Origin: Bog-756 sp963734395
GTDB taxonomy: Bacteria; Actinomycetota; Acidimicrobiia; Acidimicrobiales; RAAP-2
Direction: 5' to 3'
DNA length: 64,000 nt
Assembly (NCBI GenBank): GCA_963734395.1
Contig: CAVTGY010000003.1
Span: 496,001-560,000 of the forward strand
Shown: one piece after another, positions 12,053 through 21,968 of the stretch
How positions within the stretch are numbered: position 1 is the stretch's first letter
Layout: every line of letters begins with the position of its first letter
Program-made: the position numbers and the translations under genes
Notes under the pieces: generated by a model
Seen by the model: only the letters and a program-made list of their open reading frames with translations
The model's database searches: none
What the model was told of the DNA's origin: nothing

Positions 12053-13106
12053 ATGATCGCAGTGACCTTCGCCGATCTGGCCTTTCGGGCCCGCCAGTTC
12101 CTGATCGCGGTGATAGGCGTTGCCCTGGTATTGGCGATGGCGCTCCTCCTCAGCGGACTTTCCCACGGGTTCACCTACGAACTCGAACAGACGGTCGGTG
12201 GATTCGGAGCGACCAATTGGGTACTGGCCAACGGTGCACACGGTCGTTTGACCGCGGTTGCCACCTTTCCCCAGTCCGAGGTGACCGCCATCAGGGGCCA
12301 ACCCGGGCGTGCGCCAGGCACAGCCGTTGCTGATCCTGCCTTCCCAGTCCACTCAGATCGACGGGCAAACGGTGAACGTGAACCTGGCCGGCGTGGTGCC
12401 CGGAGCCTTGGGGAGTCCATCGGTGTCGAACGGAAACGGCCATGGACTGGCCGGCCCGTCGCAGGTCGTCGTGGACACCGGGCTGCAGGCACCGGTCGGA
12501 TCGACGATCATCCTGGGTGGAAGGCGGCTCGAGGTCGTGGGGACGGTTTCCAATCGAACCTTGCTCGGCGGTGCTCCGCTCATCTACCTCCCGCTGTCGA
12601 CTGCCCAGAACATCGCGTTGGTGGGACAGCCTCTGGTCACCTCGGTGTTGGTGGTCGGCACTCCGACCCGTGTCCCCAGCGGGCTCGAAGTTCTGAGTCC
12701 ACAGATGGTGGTCAACGCGTCGGTGGGCGAGTTGAAGACGGCCGTATCGTCGATCACCAATTCGACGGTGCTGATGTGGATCATCGCCGCGTTCATCGTG
12801 GCGGCGCTTCTCTACGTGGCAGCTCTCGAGCGTCGAAGTGACTTCGCGGTACTGAAGGCGCTCGGGGCTTCATCCGCCCAGCTCTTCGGCAGCTTGGTCA
12901 TCGAGGCAGTGATCATCACCCTGATCGCGGCGGCGATCGCCGAACTGGCGTCGAATGAGATGACCTTTCTCTTCCAGCAGCCCGTCGTCATTCAAACGTC
13001 CGCCTATATTCAACTTCCCCTGATCGCGATCGTGGTAGGACTCCTTGCCAGTGTCGTCGCGCTGAGAAGGGCGACCGGCGCCGACCCGGCGTCGGCCTTC
13101 GGATGA
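12053..13106 (+). CDS. FtsX-like ABC transporter permease (one frame break)
   Basis: Membrane component of a MacB/LolCE-type ABC transporter. An N-terminal transmembrane segment (FLIAVIGVALVLAMALLLSG, about 12098-12157) is followed by a large extracytoplasmic domain of about 210 residues and three C-terminal membrane segments (VLMWIIAAFIVAALLYVA; SLVIEAVIITLIAAAIAEL; LIAIVVGLLASVVAL). The typical coupling sequence LERRSDFAVLKALGASSAQLF lies near 12825-12890. A frame change near 12300-12320 joins the N-terminal segment to the rest. ATG 12053 is the start and TGA 13104-13106 the stop. It lies between the cNMP-patatin gene and the ABC ATPase, most likely one operon. Transporters of this class often move lipids or lipoproteins, or act as mechanotransmitters; the substrate here is unknown. 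Confidence 0.86.
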
Positions 13107-13149
13107 CAGGGCCCGGTTCGTTCGGTGGAGCTTTCACCGGCCGGTCCCA

Positions 13150-14131
13150 GTGGAGCAGCGGACCGCGGTTCGGAGCTGCGACGTCGATGACCTGACCGTC
13201 GAGTTCGACTCGGGTGGCTACCTGATCCGTCCTCTCGACAAGCTCAGCTTCACTGCTGACGACGGTGATCTGGCGGTTCTACTCGGTCCTTCCGGGTGCG
13301 GGAAGACCACCTTGCTCTCCTGTCTGGCCGGCTTGTTGACCCCCACCTCCGGTCGCATCGATTTTGCCGGGCGAGACGTCGGGTTCTCTTCGCGGGGGTG
13401 AGCTGTCCTCCTACCGGCAGACAACCGTCGGGGTGGTGTTCCAGGCGTTCAATCTGATCCCGAGTCTGAGCGCCCGCGGCAAACGTGATGGTGCCATTGC
13501 GCTTGGCCGGGGTCTCCAAGCTCCAAGGCCCGGGCTCGTGCTGATGAGCTGCTCGAGCTGGTAGGACTGGCGGACCGTTCTCACCATCGACCCGCCCAGA
13601 TGTCAGGAGGCCAGCAGCAGCGGGTGGCGATCGCCCGGGCGCTGGTGCACGACCCACCTCTGGTGGTGGCTGACGAACCGACCGCACATCTCGACTACAT
13701 CCAAGTCGAGGGGATCCTCACGCTGTTGAGGAGTCTGGCGTCGCCCGGTCGGTTGGTCATCGTGGCTACCCATGACGATCGGGTCACCCAGCTCGCTGAC
13801 CGGGTCGTGCAGCTTGCTCCCCGCTTCACCGACGCCGACAAACCACCCGAAGCGGTCCATCTCGCTGCCGGAGAGGTTCTGTTCGAGCAGGGCGATCGCG
13901 GTGAGCTCATCTACACGATCGAGTCGGGCAGGCTCGAGGTGTACCGGCCGCTTACCGATGGCAGCAAGGAGCAACTCGCTGAGGCTCGGCCCGGGACAGT
14001 ACGTCGGCGAACTGGGTCCCGTGCTCAAGATTCCGCGAAGTGCCTCGGTCGTGGCCGTGGAAGAGAGCACGCTGACGGCATACACCGTGACCACGTTCCG
14101 CCGGCAGTTCCCCGACCGTTCGAACGGGTAG
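13150..14131 (+). CDS. ABC transporter ATPase with C-terminal cyclic-nucleotide-binding domain (frame breaks)
   Basis: ATPase partner of the preceding permease. From GTG 13150 it has Walker A LLGPSGCGKTTLLS (about 13279-13320), a Q-loop region VVFQAFNLIPSLSA (about 13435-13470), signature LSGGQQQ-type MSGGQQQRVAIARAL (13600-13644), Walker B LVVADEPTAHLD and the H-loop VIVATHDDRV. After about residue 235 comes a cNMP-binding domain (LAAGEVLFEQGDRGELIYTI, then YVGELGPVLKIPRSASV) that keeps the Glu and Arg of the phosphate cassette nine residues apart. Frame changes are needed near 13395, between 13480 and 13560, and near 13990. Repaired length is about 325 residues, close to the mycobacterial GlnQ-like proteins with the same fusion. 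The cNMP domain suggests ligand control of transport; this is inference. Confidence 0.85.
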
Positions 14132-14352
14132 ACAGGCCTACTCGGACCGGTACGGACCGGGGATCAATCGTATTCGTGCATGGCTGATCAGCGCCTATGG
14201 TTGAGGGTTCCGAACGCATCCTGGTTTTGATCAATGGCGACCTGAATGGGAGAAAGCCGGTGAACCATCCAGCCGTCCGATCGAGCGCCGGCATCCTGGC
14301 ACCGCCCGTCTGGCATGGAGCCGGTCCGGTGTTGCCCAACCTGAGTCGATAG

Positions 14353-15850
14353 ATGACCGACGTCGATACCGCCACCGCGGTGGAAACGCCGCCCAGCGGA
14401 ACGTCGACCCGAGCTCACTGGTGGATCCTGGTGGTGATCGCCAGCGCGCAGCTGATGGTGGTACTGGACACCACCATCATGATCATCGCACTGCCTTCAG
14501 CACAGAAGTCGCTGGGGTTCTCCGACGCCGACCGCCAGTGGGTGGTGACCGCCTACACGTTGGGATTCGGCGGGTTTCTGCTCCTCGGAGGTCGGATCAG
14601 CGACATGGTCGGGCCCAAGCGGACCCTGCTCATGGGCGTGGTCGGCTTCGCCGCCGCCTCTGCCCTCGGCGGCGCCTCCCAGACCACCGGCATGTTGATC
14701 GGCGCCCGCGCCCTCCAAGGCATGTTCGGGGCGCTGCTGGCCCCATCGGTGCTGTCGCTGCTCTCGACCACCTTCACCGATGCGCGGGAACGTGGCCGGG
14801 CGTTCGGGATCTACGCCTCGATCGCCATCGGCGGTGCGGCATTCGGTCTCATCCTCGGCGGACTCCTGACCCAGTACCTCAGTTGGCGTTGGTGTCTCTA
14901 CGTGAACCTTCCCATCGCTGCCGCGGTGGTCATCGGGGCTTTCATCATGATTCCCCGGCGCTCCGGCCAGAACCGGGTCCGCCTGGACATCCCAGGAGCC
15001 GTCCTCGGGTGCAGCGGGCTCGTCGCTCTTGTCTACGGTCTGGGCGAAGCCGGCACCGTCGGCTGGAGCACGCCCCGGGTCATCGGCCCCCTCCTCGCCG
15101 CTGCCGTGTTGCTCGCCGCCTTCGTATTGGTGCAGTCCAAATCGCTCGAACCCACTGCTTCCCCTACGGATTCTGGCCGATCGCAACCGCGGCGGCTCCT
15201 TTCTGACCATCATCTTCGCGGTGTTCGGCATGTACGGCACGTTTCTCTTCCTCACCTATCTGCTGCAGACCGTTGACGGGTACTCACCGTTCGAGGCCGG
15301 AGTGGCCTTCCTCCCCCTCATGGCGGTCAACGGATTGGCCGCCACCCAACTGGCCAGCCGTCTGATGCCCGTGGTACCCACCCGCCTGTTGGTCGTCCCC
15401 GGACTTGTGCTCGCTTCTCTCGGCGTGGCATTGCTCACCCAGCTCACCCCCCACGCTTCCTATGTCAGCCATGTCCTGCCCACGGAGATTCTGTTGGGCC
15501 TCGGCCTCGGGATCGCCATGGTGCCGTGCATCAGCACCGCCACCAACAAGGCAGAACCCCGCGACGTGGGCATCACCTCGGCAACCACCAATACGTCACA
15601 ACAGATCGGTGCTTCGGTGGGAACAGCACTGCTCAACACCATCGCCGCCATCGACGACCGCCGCCTATTTGGCCACCCATGCCCGAACCCCGGCGGCGGT
15701 CGACCAGGCCACCGTGCACGGCTTCGCGGTGGCCAGCGGCTGGGCCGCGGCATCCTTGCTGGTCGGCGCGGTGGTCGGTGGGGTCCTGATCAACGCCCAC
15801 CCCGGGCAGGACAGCGACCCGGTCCTCGCCACCGCCCTCACGACGCCTGA
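14353..15850 (+). CDS. DHA2-family MFS drug exporter (EmrB/QacA type, frame breaks)
   Basis: Proton-coupled multidrug exporter with about 14 predicted membrane helices. The start region has VVLDTTIMIIALPSAQKSLGF (DHA2 motif around helix 1), followed by the loop 2-3 motif GGRISDMVGPKRTLLMG. From ATG 14353 the frame is open to about 15160, where a change joins SLEPLLPLRIL and the helices FLTIIFAVFGMYGTFLFLTYLL. A further change near 15665 joins ATVHGFAVASGWAAASLLVG, the last helix. The 3' end is uncertain: one frame ends at TGA 15848-15850, another stays open into antisense of the next gene. The convergent neighbour CaiB ends at 15878. No regulator is adjacent. Confidence 0.85.
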
Positions 15851-15877
15851 CCGCCCGACGAGTGGACGGGCCGTCGA

Positions 15878-17096
15878 TCAGATGATGGCGCCCGTCTCCT
15901 TGTGGGCGATGATCTGCTCCCAGTCGAGGCCGAGCTCGAGCAGGATCTCCTCGGTGTGCTGGCCGTGCTCGGGAGCGGCGGTCAGCTGGTCGGCGGTCTC
16001 GTTCATCTGCACCGGATTGACCACCAGGTCGTAGTTGTTGCCGTCGGCTCGTTGGACGGTGGAGAGATAGCCGTTGGCCTCGACCTGGGGGTCGTCGACC
16101 AGCTCGGAGGGCATCTGCCCCGGGGCCCACACGCCGGACAGGGTGGCCAGCGCCTCTTTCCACTGGACGTAGGACTTGGACGCAAATACCTCGTCGAGGA
16201 TCTGGATGCACTCCTTCGAGTTGGCATAGCGGGAACCGCCGTCGACGAATCGGGGGTCATCGATCAGATCTGGACGTCCGATGTGGGTGCAGAAATCAGG
16301 CCAGAACCGATCGGACTGCAGCATCATCAGCGTGATGAACCGGCCATCGCTGGTGCGGTAGTTGCCCACCAGGGGGTTGGGAGAGGTGCGACCGATCGAA
16401 CTTGGGCATCGGATCGCCGCCGTAGAGACCCGATGCCACGATGTCCGGCGAGAGCATCCACATGGCCAGGCCGAGCAAGGAGACGTCGATGACCGGTGCC
16501 TTACCGGTGGTGGCCCGTTGCAGGAGTCCCGCGGCGATACCCCCGGCGATGGCCATGCCCCCGGCCAGGTCGCCGAAGGCCGGTCGCCCACCGATCGGCC
16601 ATTCGCTGTCCGCCGGGGTCAGCGCGTTGGCCACCGCTCCGCGACCCCAGTAGGAGGCGCCGTCGTACCCGCCCTTCTCCCGGTCCGGGCCGAGGGGACC
16701 CTGTCCCGAACCGCGTGCGTACACGATGGACGGGTTGACCGCCCGGATGTGCTCCACGTCGATCTTCAGGCGCTGACGCACCGGAGGGAGGAAGCTGGTG
16801 AGGAACACGTCGGACGTCTCGGCCAATCGGTAGAGGAGCTCGCGGCCGCCGTCGGTGCTGATGTCCAGCCCGATGCTCCGCTTGCCTCGGTTGGGCTGTT
16901 CGATGATGTAATTGACCGCCCCTTCGCCGCCGGGAATGAGCCCCATGGAGACCAGGCCGCGTTGGGGGTCACCCGTCTCGGGGTGTTCGACCTTGATGAC
17001 GTCGGCCCCCCAGTCGGCCAGAACGGCGCCGGCGGCGGGAACGAACGTCCAGGCGGCGACCTCGAGGACGCGGAAACCGGCGAGTGTATCGGCCAT
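15878..17096 (-). CDS. CaiB/BaiF-type (class III) CoA transferase (one frame break)
   Basis: Transfers CoA between carboxylic acids through an enzyme-bound anhydride on Asp. The start ATG is at 17096 (MADTLAGFRVLEVAAWTFVP), with the family N-terminus GAVLADWGADVIKVEHPETGDPQR. The catalytic Asp is in GGYDGASYWGRGA, and GMAIAGGIAAGLLQR follows. A frame change near 16400 joins the second half (VGNYRTSDGRFITLMMLQ to the C-terminus). Repaired length is about 405 residues, normal for the family. On the same strand and 70 bases downstream of an amidohydrolase, so both may be co-transcribed. Acyl substrate unknown; families near racemases and formyl-CoA transferases cannot be separated by eye. Confidence 0.86.
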
Positions 17097-17166
17097 GGTG
17101 CCTACTCCTTGCTTGATCAGTGGATGGTGCCGAAGATCTACCGGGGCGCGGCAGGACGGATGTTCG

Positions 17167-18451
17167 TCAAGACGACGAGGAGGCAGAGAGGAGGTCGACC
17201 GAGCGGACCCCCTTCTTTTCGATGCCTTCTATGGACCTCGACTGGATCGAGACGTCGTGACCCACGGCCCGTCGCCGGAGGGCACCGACCGTGCAGTTCT
17301 CCTTGCCGCCCAGGGCGGCAAAGGGATCGTAGTGAAAGTGGCGCATGGCGTTGAGGTGGGTGATCCGATCGATGTCGTGATCGGAGAGGCCGTCCAGGCT
17401 CTCGGTCAGGGTTTCGGGCGCCGTCGGCCAGGTCGAGTCGGAGTGGGGGTAGTCGCACTCCCACATCACGTTGTCCATGTCGAGGAACTCGCGGCTGGCC
17501 ACGCCGAACTTGTCGTCGATGAAGCAGGTGAGCATGTGCCGATTGAACACCTCGCTCGGGAGCTGGTCACCGTAGTCCTGGCCGGTCCAGGCGTGGTGGC
17601 GGTCGTAGTTGTAGTCGACTCGCTCGAGGAAGTACGGAATCCATCCGATGCCGCCCTCGGACAGCGCCACCTTGAGGTCGGGAAACTTGCGCAGCACTGG
17701 CGACCACACCAGATCCGCCGCTGCGTGCACGATGTTCATCGGGGTCAGGGTGATCAGGCAGTCGATCGGCGCGTCCGCCGAGGTGATCACGATCTCCGAG
17801 GACGAGCCGATGTGCATGCACACCACCACGGCTTCCTCGCTGCACGCCTGCCAGAAGGGATCCCAGTAGTCGGTGTGCACGCTGGGCCAGCCGAGCTTGG
17901 ACGGATTCTCCGAAAAGGTGACCGCGTGTGCGCCTTTGGCGGCGGTCCGGCGAACCTCGGCCGCCAGCACCTCGGGATCCCAGATGGCGGGCAGCGGGCA
18001 GGGGATGAAGCGACCCGGGTGGGTGCCGCACCACTCGTCGATGTGCCAGTCGTTGTACGCCTGCACCATGGCCAGCGCCACGTCCTTGTCCTCGGTCCGG
18101 GCGAAGAGCTGGCCGCAGAACTGCGGAAACGACGGGAAGCAGAGCGATCCCAACACCCCGTTGGCGTCCATGTCCTTGACCCGCTCGTCGATGTCGTAGC
18201 ACCCCGGTCGCAGCTGATCGAAGGAGGTGGGCTCGAGGCCGTACTCCTCGCGGGGTCGGCCGGCCACCGCGTTGAGCGCTACGTTGCCCAGGACCTGGCC
18301 TTCGTAGAGCCAGGCGTTGGTGCCGTCCTGGTTGGTGATGAACTTCGGGGCGAGGTCTACGTACTTGGCCGGGCAGCCGTCCGTCGAAGAGGTTCGGTGG
18401 CTCCACCACGTGGTCGTCCACGCTGACCATGACCATCTCGTTGATCTCCAT
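17167..18451 (-). CDS. Amidohydrolase_2 family metal-dependent hydrolase (one frame break)
   Basis: TIM-barrel hydrolase or decarboxylase of the amidohydrolase-2 group. The start is ATG 18451, preceded by AGGAAG seven bases upstream. The N-terminus MEINEMVMVSVDDHVVEPPNL carries the D-H metal pair in place of the usual HxH; after a shift near 18370-18390 the frame continues AKYVDLAPKFITNQDG. Later signatures are CMHIGSSS (metal His), KVALSEGGIGWIPYFLER and WECDYPHSDSTWP (catalytic Asp). Length is about 425 residues. The second amidohydrolase at 58984-60228 has the same layout. Members of this group act on 2-pyrone or ACMS-like acids or unknown catabolic intermediates; substrate here is unknown. 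Divergent from the sigma factor gene. Confidence 0.83.
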
Positions 18452-18646
18452 CGACCGGTCTTCCTCCCAAGTGTCCTCTTCGAAGAGTACCAACTCGATT
18501 GATCTTTCGCCCGCACGGCGGTGGCGGGGCCGGCATCCGCCGGGCCCGACCGGCTCGGACCGTCCTTGACCAGGCGAGGATCGGCCGCGGGCGCTGCTGC
18601 GGACCGCTCGGTCGTCGGTGTCGCTCCCGCTGTGTAGGGTGCTTTC

Positions 18647-19225
18647 ATGGCCGATCAGGCGGTGTTCTCCGATCTGGCAATGGAGTTCATGCCCGCTCTG
18701 TACACGGCCGCGCTCAGGATGACCCGGAACTCGGCCGACGCCGAAGACTTGGTGCAGGAGACCTATCTCAAGGCCTACCGGGCCTTTGCCAGCTTCGAGC
18801 TCGGGACCAACCTCAAGGCCTGGCTCTACCGCATCCTCACCAATACCTACATCAACACCTACCGGGCCAAGAAGCGCCGCCCCGAGATCGCTGACGTCGA
18901 GGACGTCGAGGACCTGTACCTGTATCGCCATCTGTCCGGAGACCGCAACCCGGGTCTCGGACGCAGCGCGGAGGATGAGGCGCTCGACCGTTTCACCGAC
19001 ACCGACGTCAAGGCGGCCATAGAGTCACTGCCCGACGCGTTCCGGATGGCGGTGCTGCTTGCCGATGTCGAAGGTTTCTCGTACAAAGAGATTGCCGAAA
19101 TCACCGACGTGCCCATCGGTACGGTGATGAGCAGGATCCATCGCGGAAGAAAAGCGCTGCAGAAGGCGTTGGTCGATCGTGGAAGGACAAGGGGCCTCGT
19201 GGGGGCGACCGACGAGGCCAGGTAG
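18647..19225 (+). CDS. sigR: ECF RNA polymerase sigma factor, SigR/SigH/RpoE type
   Basis: 192-residue ECF sigma factor. Region 2 runs through ALYTAALRMTRNSADAEDLV and ETYLKAYRAFASFELGTNLKAWLYRILTN (residues about 15-65), and region 4 through SLPDAFRMAVLLADVEGFSYKEIAEI and PIGTVMSRIHRGRKAL (about 128-175). The next gene encodes a Cys-rich RsrA-like anti-sigma factor, which places it in the thiol-oxidative-stress group (SigR of Streptomyces, SigH of mycobacteria). The symbol is by similarity. Divergent from the amidohydrolase with a 195-base spacer in which I see no clear SigR-type autoregulatory promoter. Confidence 0.92.
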   Translation: MADQAVFSDLAMEFMPALYTAALRMTRNSADAEDLVQETYLKAYRAFASFELGTNLKAWLYRILTNTYINTYRAKKRRPEIADVEDVEDLYLYRHLSGDRNPGLGRSAEDEALDRFTDTDVKAAIESLPDAFRMAVLLADVEGFSYKEIAEITDVPIGTVMSRIHRGRKALQKALVDRGRTRGLVGATDEAR

Positions 19226-19239
19226 GGAGAGCGCCAGAA

Positions 19240-19552
19240 GTGGGAGATTCGAAAGCGCCGAGTGGTTCGGCAGGTGCGACGGGGGATGACGATGAGCGGC
19301 CCGCTGGCTTTGTGGGCTGTGACGAGACCATCGAGCGTCTCTACTCCTACCTCGACGGCGAGCTCACCGAGCAAAGGCGTGAGGAGATCAAGCGTCATCT
19401 CGATCTGTGCGGGCCGTGCGTCGGTGCCTACGGCTTCGAGGCCGAGTTGCACCGAGTGATCGCCAACCGCTGCAAGGACCACGTGCCCGATGCCCTCGTC
19501 GAACGGGTGGCCGAGGCACTGCGGCGTCGAGCACAGCCGGCAGGGCAAGTAG
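19240..19552 (+). CDS. rsrA: RsrA-like zinc anti-sigma factor (3' end uncertain)
   Basis: Redox-sensing anti-sigma factor that would bind the preceding sigma factor and release it when zinc-site thiols oxidise. The zinc motif is seen: HLDLCGPCVGAYGFE (HxxxCxxC), with the upstream Cys in GCDETIERLYSYLDGEL and a downstream NRCKDHVPD. GTG or equivalent at 19240 sits 14 bases after the sigma stop, as expected for a coupled pair. In the annotated frame no stop occurs before the next gene, so a frame change near 19535 followed by TAG 19550-19552 is the most economical end; the protein would be about 103 residues, normal for RsrA. Confidence 0.85.
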
Positions 19553-19896
19553 CGCTTCTCCTTCCACCCTGTCCGGGGTCGGACCGACAGCCCAATGTGT
19601 CTGGCGTACGTCCGCGTTCGAAGCGCAGGGCTAAGACACCGGGGAGGGCGGTCCGAGCTTCGGCTACAGGTGTCCTCTGGCCGTTTGGTTTCGCGAAATT
19701 CGGGCTAATTATCGCTTGTAGACGATGGATCGCGCGACATTCAGGTTACAATCGTCTACGGAGGCGTGAAAATCGGGCGATTTGCGAATTCATGTATCCC
19801 AAGGGAGAGCGGGCTTCACGGGGTGAGCGCACCGGCGAAGCGGCAGCGGGAGACCTCGGTCGCCGTGCGATTAGTCCGGTCCCTACACTGGTCGTC
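19553..19896. other. Intergenic region with AT-rich patch and inverted repeat
   Basis: 344 bases with no convincing gene. One frame is open across it (joining rsrA to the metallopeptidase), but its translation lacks actinobacterial codon bias. A locally AT-rich patch (about 19690-19800) holds an inverted repeat, and TACACT (19884-19889) eight bases before GTG 19897 could be a -10 giving a leaderless transcript. A 46-codon frame from GTG 19766 preceded by GGAGG is noted but not called. Confidence 0.5.
19718..19759. promoter_or_regulatory. Inverted repeat GTAGACGAT ... ATCGTCTAC
   Basis: Perfect 9-base arms at 19718-19726 and 19751-19759 separated by 24 bases, inside an AT-rich patch and directly followed by GGAGG. 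Between the arms TTACAAT resembles a -10. It may be an operator or a 5' leader hairpin for the downstream metallopeptidase; no factor is assigned. Confidence 0.4.
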
Positions 19897-21024
19897 GTGA
19901 CCGAATCGGGGGGGGCGTCGGACGGCGCTGGCGCGGTGGCATGGGACACCGCCGAACGAGTGGCCGGATGGGTCGGAAGCCGGAGCCGGCTGCCCGCCCC
20001 GTACCGGCCTGACCTTCTCCAGCGTGACTTCGAGGAGCTGACTGCCCAGGCCGAGGAGCTGGTGGCAGCCTCGACCGGGCTGAGGTCGTCCTCGGGGCCC
20101 GCCAGAGCCCGGGTGACCGACCGGGCCGGTTGGGTGCACGCCAATGTCTCCAGCTTCCAACGTCTGGTCGGCCCCCATCTCGAGAAGTTGGATCCAGCAC
20201 GTCTGGCCGCCGACAACCGGATGACCGAACGATTGGCCGGACCGCTGGCCGCGGCCGGCCGGGTGGTCACCGGAACCCAGATGGGCCTCGTGCTCGGCTG
20301 GCTGTCCACCCGGGTCCTCGGTCAGTACGACCTGCTACTTACCGAGGATGCCGTCGAAGATCAGGACCTGGTGTACTTCGTCGGACCGAACGTGGTGTCC
20401 CTCGAGCAGCAGCACGGGTTCGAACCTCGCGAGTTCCGCTTGTGGTTGTCACTCCACGAGGTGACCCATCGTTGCCAGTTCACCGCCATCCCCTGGATGC
20501 GTGACTACTTCGTCTCATTGGTCGAAGAGGGCATCGGGTCACTGGAGCCCGATCCGTCACGATTCGCCGAAGCACTTCGACGGATGACCGAGGAGATCCG
20601 GGCCGGTCGCAATCCACTTCGGGACAGCGGCGCACTCGGTCTTGTGGCAACTCCCGAGCAGTTGGAGGGACTTCACCGGATCCAGGCGCTGATGAGCCTG
20701 CTGGAAGGCCATGGGGATGTGACCATGGACCGCGCCGGGGCGGCAGCCATTCCCAGCGCGGCCCGGTTCAGCGAGGTGCTGCGCCAGCGCCGCAAGCAAA
20801 CCCGGGGACCGGCTCGGCTACTCCAACAGCTCATCGGCATCGAGGCCAAGCTCCGTCAGTACGAGGAAGGGGAACGATTCATCGCCGCCGTCGAGGATTC
20901 CGGCGGACCCGAATTGCTGGACCAGGCCTGGCGCGGCCCGGAATGGTTGCCTTCGCTGGTCGAGATCCGCAATCCCAAGGAATGGATCTCCCGTGTCGCT
21001 GCCGCCCCCGCACTTTCCGGCTGA
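19897..21024 (+). CDS. Zinicin-like metallopeptidase, DUF2342 (F420-biosynthesis-associated family)
   Basis: 375-residue protein with the zinc signature HEVTH in LHEVTHRCQFTAIPWMRDY (about 20452-20500) and a downstream Glu in EEGIGSLEPD that could complete the site. The family is actinobacterial, often linked with tilS or F420 genes, and its substrate is not established. GTG 19897 is chosen because the protein-like sequence starts there (VTESGGASDGAGAVAWDTAER). The stop TGA is 12 bases before tilS, which fits the conserved order DUF2342-tilS-hpt. No signal peptide, so it is probably cytosolic. No frame breaks. Confidence 0.85.
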   Translation: MTESGGASDGAGAVAWDTAERVAGWVGSRSRLPAPYRPDLLQRDFEELTAQAEELVAASTGLRSSSGPARARVTDRAGWVHANVSSFQRLVGPHLEKLDPARLAADNRMTERLAGPLAAAGRVVTGTQMGLVLGWLSTRVLGQYDLLLTEDAVEDQDLVYFVGPNVVSLEQQHGFEPREFRLWLSLHEVTHRCQFTAIPWMRDYFVSLVEEGIGSLEPDPSRFAEALRRMTEEIRAGRNPLRDSGALGLVATPEQLEGLHRIQALMSLLEGHGDVTMDRAGAAAIPSAARFSEVLRQRRKQTRGPARLLQQLIGIEAKLRQYEEGERFIAAVEDSGGPELLDQAWRGPEWLPSLVEIRNPKEWISRVAAAPALSG

Positions 21025-21036
21025 ACGCAGGGGCTC

Positions 21037-21956
21037 ATGTCCCTGACCGACCGTCTGCTCGGCCGCTGTACGTTTCCCGCGCCGGGTACCCCATTGGTGT
21101 GCGGTGTCTCCGGCGGGGCGGACTCCCTCGCCCTGCTCGTTCTGGCGGTGGCCTCCGGGTGCCGGGTCACCGCGGTGCACGTCGACCACGGCTTGCGCAA
21201 CGGGACAACCGCCGAGGCCGACACGGTGGCCGACGCCGCCCGGCGGTTCGGCGCCGACTTCCGCCTCCAGCGGGTCGAGGTGGGCGAGGGCTCCAATCTC
21301 GAGGCCCGGGCCCGGGAGGCACGACACCGGGCGCTCGGTCCGGATGCGGCCACCGGTCACACCGCAGACGACCAGGCCGAGACGGTCCTCATCAATCTGT
21401 TGCGAGGCGCCGGTGTCCACGGTCTGGCCGGGATGCGGTCCGGTCCGACGGCATCCGCTCCTCGAGGTGAGGCGGGCCGAGACGGTGGCCCTCTGCGACG
21501 ACCTCGGACTGGTACCGGTCTCGACCCGACCAACATCGACCCACGGTTCGTCCGCAACCGGGCCCGTCATCGAACTGGTGCCCCTGTGTTCCGCCATCGC
21601 CGGACGTGACGTGGTGCCGATCATCGCCCGCCAGGCCGGCGTTCTGGCCGGCGACGCCGACATCCTCGATGCGGTGGCCGGGTTGATCGATCCGCGACGA
21701 CGCCGCCGCGCTCGCCGCCTCGCCCGACCCGGTAGGTCGCAGGATCGTCCGGGACTGGCTCACCGGACACGGGTCCTATCCGCCGCCGCTCGATGCCGTC
21801 GAGCGGGTGCTCGACGTGGCCCGCAAACAACGCCAGGCCACCGAGACGCCGGGTGGACGACGGGTGGGGCGCTCCGAGCGGACGACTCTCGGTCACCTCT
21901 CGGGACTCGGACCACGGGTCCGGCGACCACGACCCTCCGGTACAGTCGCGAGGTGA
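21037..21956 (+). CDS. tilS: tRNA(Ile)-lysidine synthase (several frame breaks)
   Basis: Converts C34 of the minor tRNA-Ile(CAU) to lysidine using ATP and lysine. The PP-loop SGGADSLALL lies near 21110-21140, followed by VHVDHGLRNGTTAEAD and the TGHTADDQAETVLINLLRGAG signature (about 21352-21415). Frame changes near 21440-21455, 21520-21560 and around 21700 join LLEVRRAETVALCDDLGL, PTNIDPRFVRNR and the C-terminal helical part. ATG 21037 follows the DUF2342 stop by 12 bases. The 3' end is uncertain because of the shifts; TGA 21954-21956, just before hpt, is the best fit. Repaired length of about 305 residues matches the short actinobacterial form. Confidence 0.88.
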
Positions 21957-21968
21957 TCAGCGGAGGGG

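Noticed and set aside
6967..14352. Integrated element with att sites at tRNA-Thr
   Set aside because: No integrase, transposase or repeat of the tRNA 3' end was seen downstream, so only a weak island suspicion is reported.
19766..19903. 46-codon frame after GGAGG in the rsrA-DUF2342 spacer
   Set aside because: No family resemblance and it overlaps the start of the metallopeptidase; could be a leader peptide but evidence is too thin.
19240..21024. One 594-codon open frame fusing the RsrA-like protein to the DUF2342 metallopeptidase
   Set aside because: The joining 115 codons have no protein-like composition and cover an AT-rich regulatory-looking spacer; both families are known as separate proteins. 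A lost stop through a frame error is more likely.
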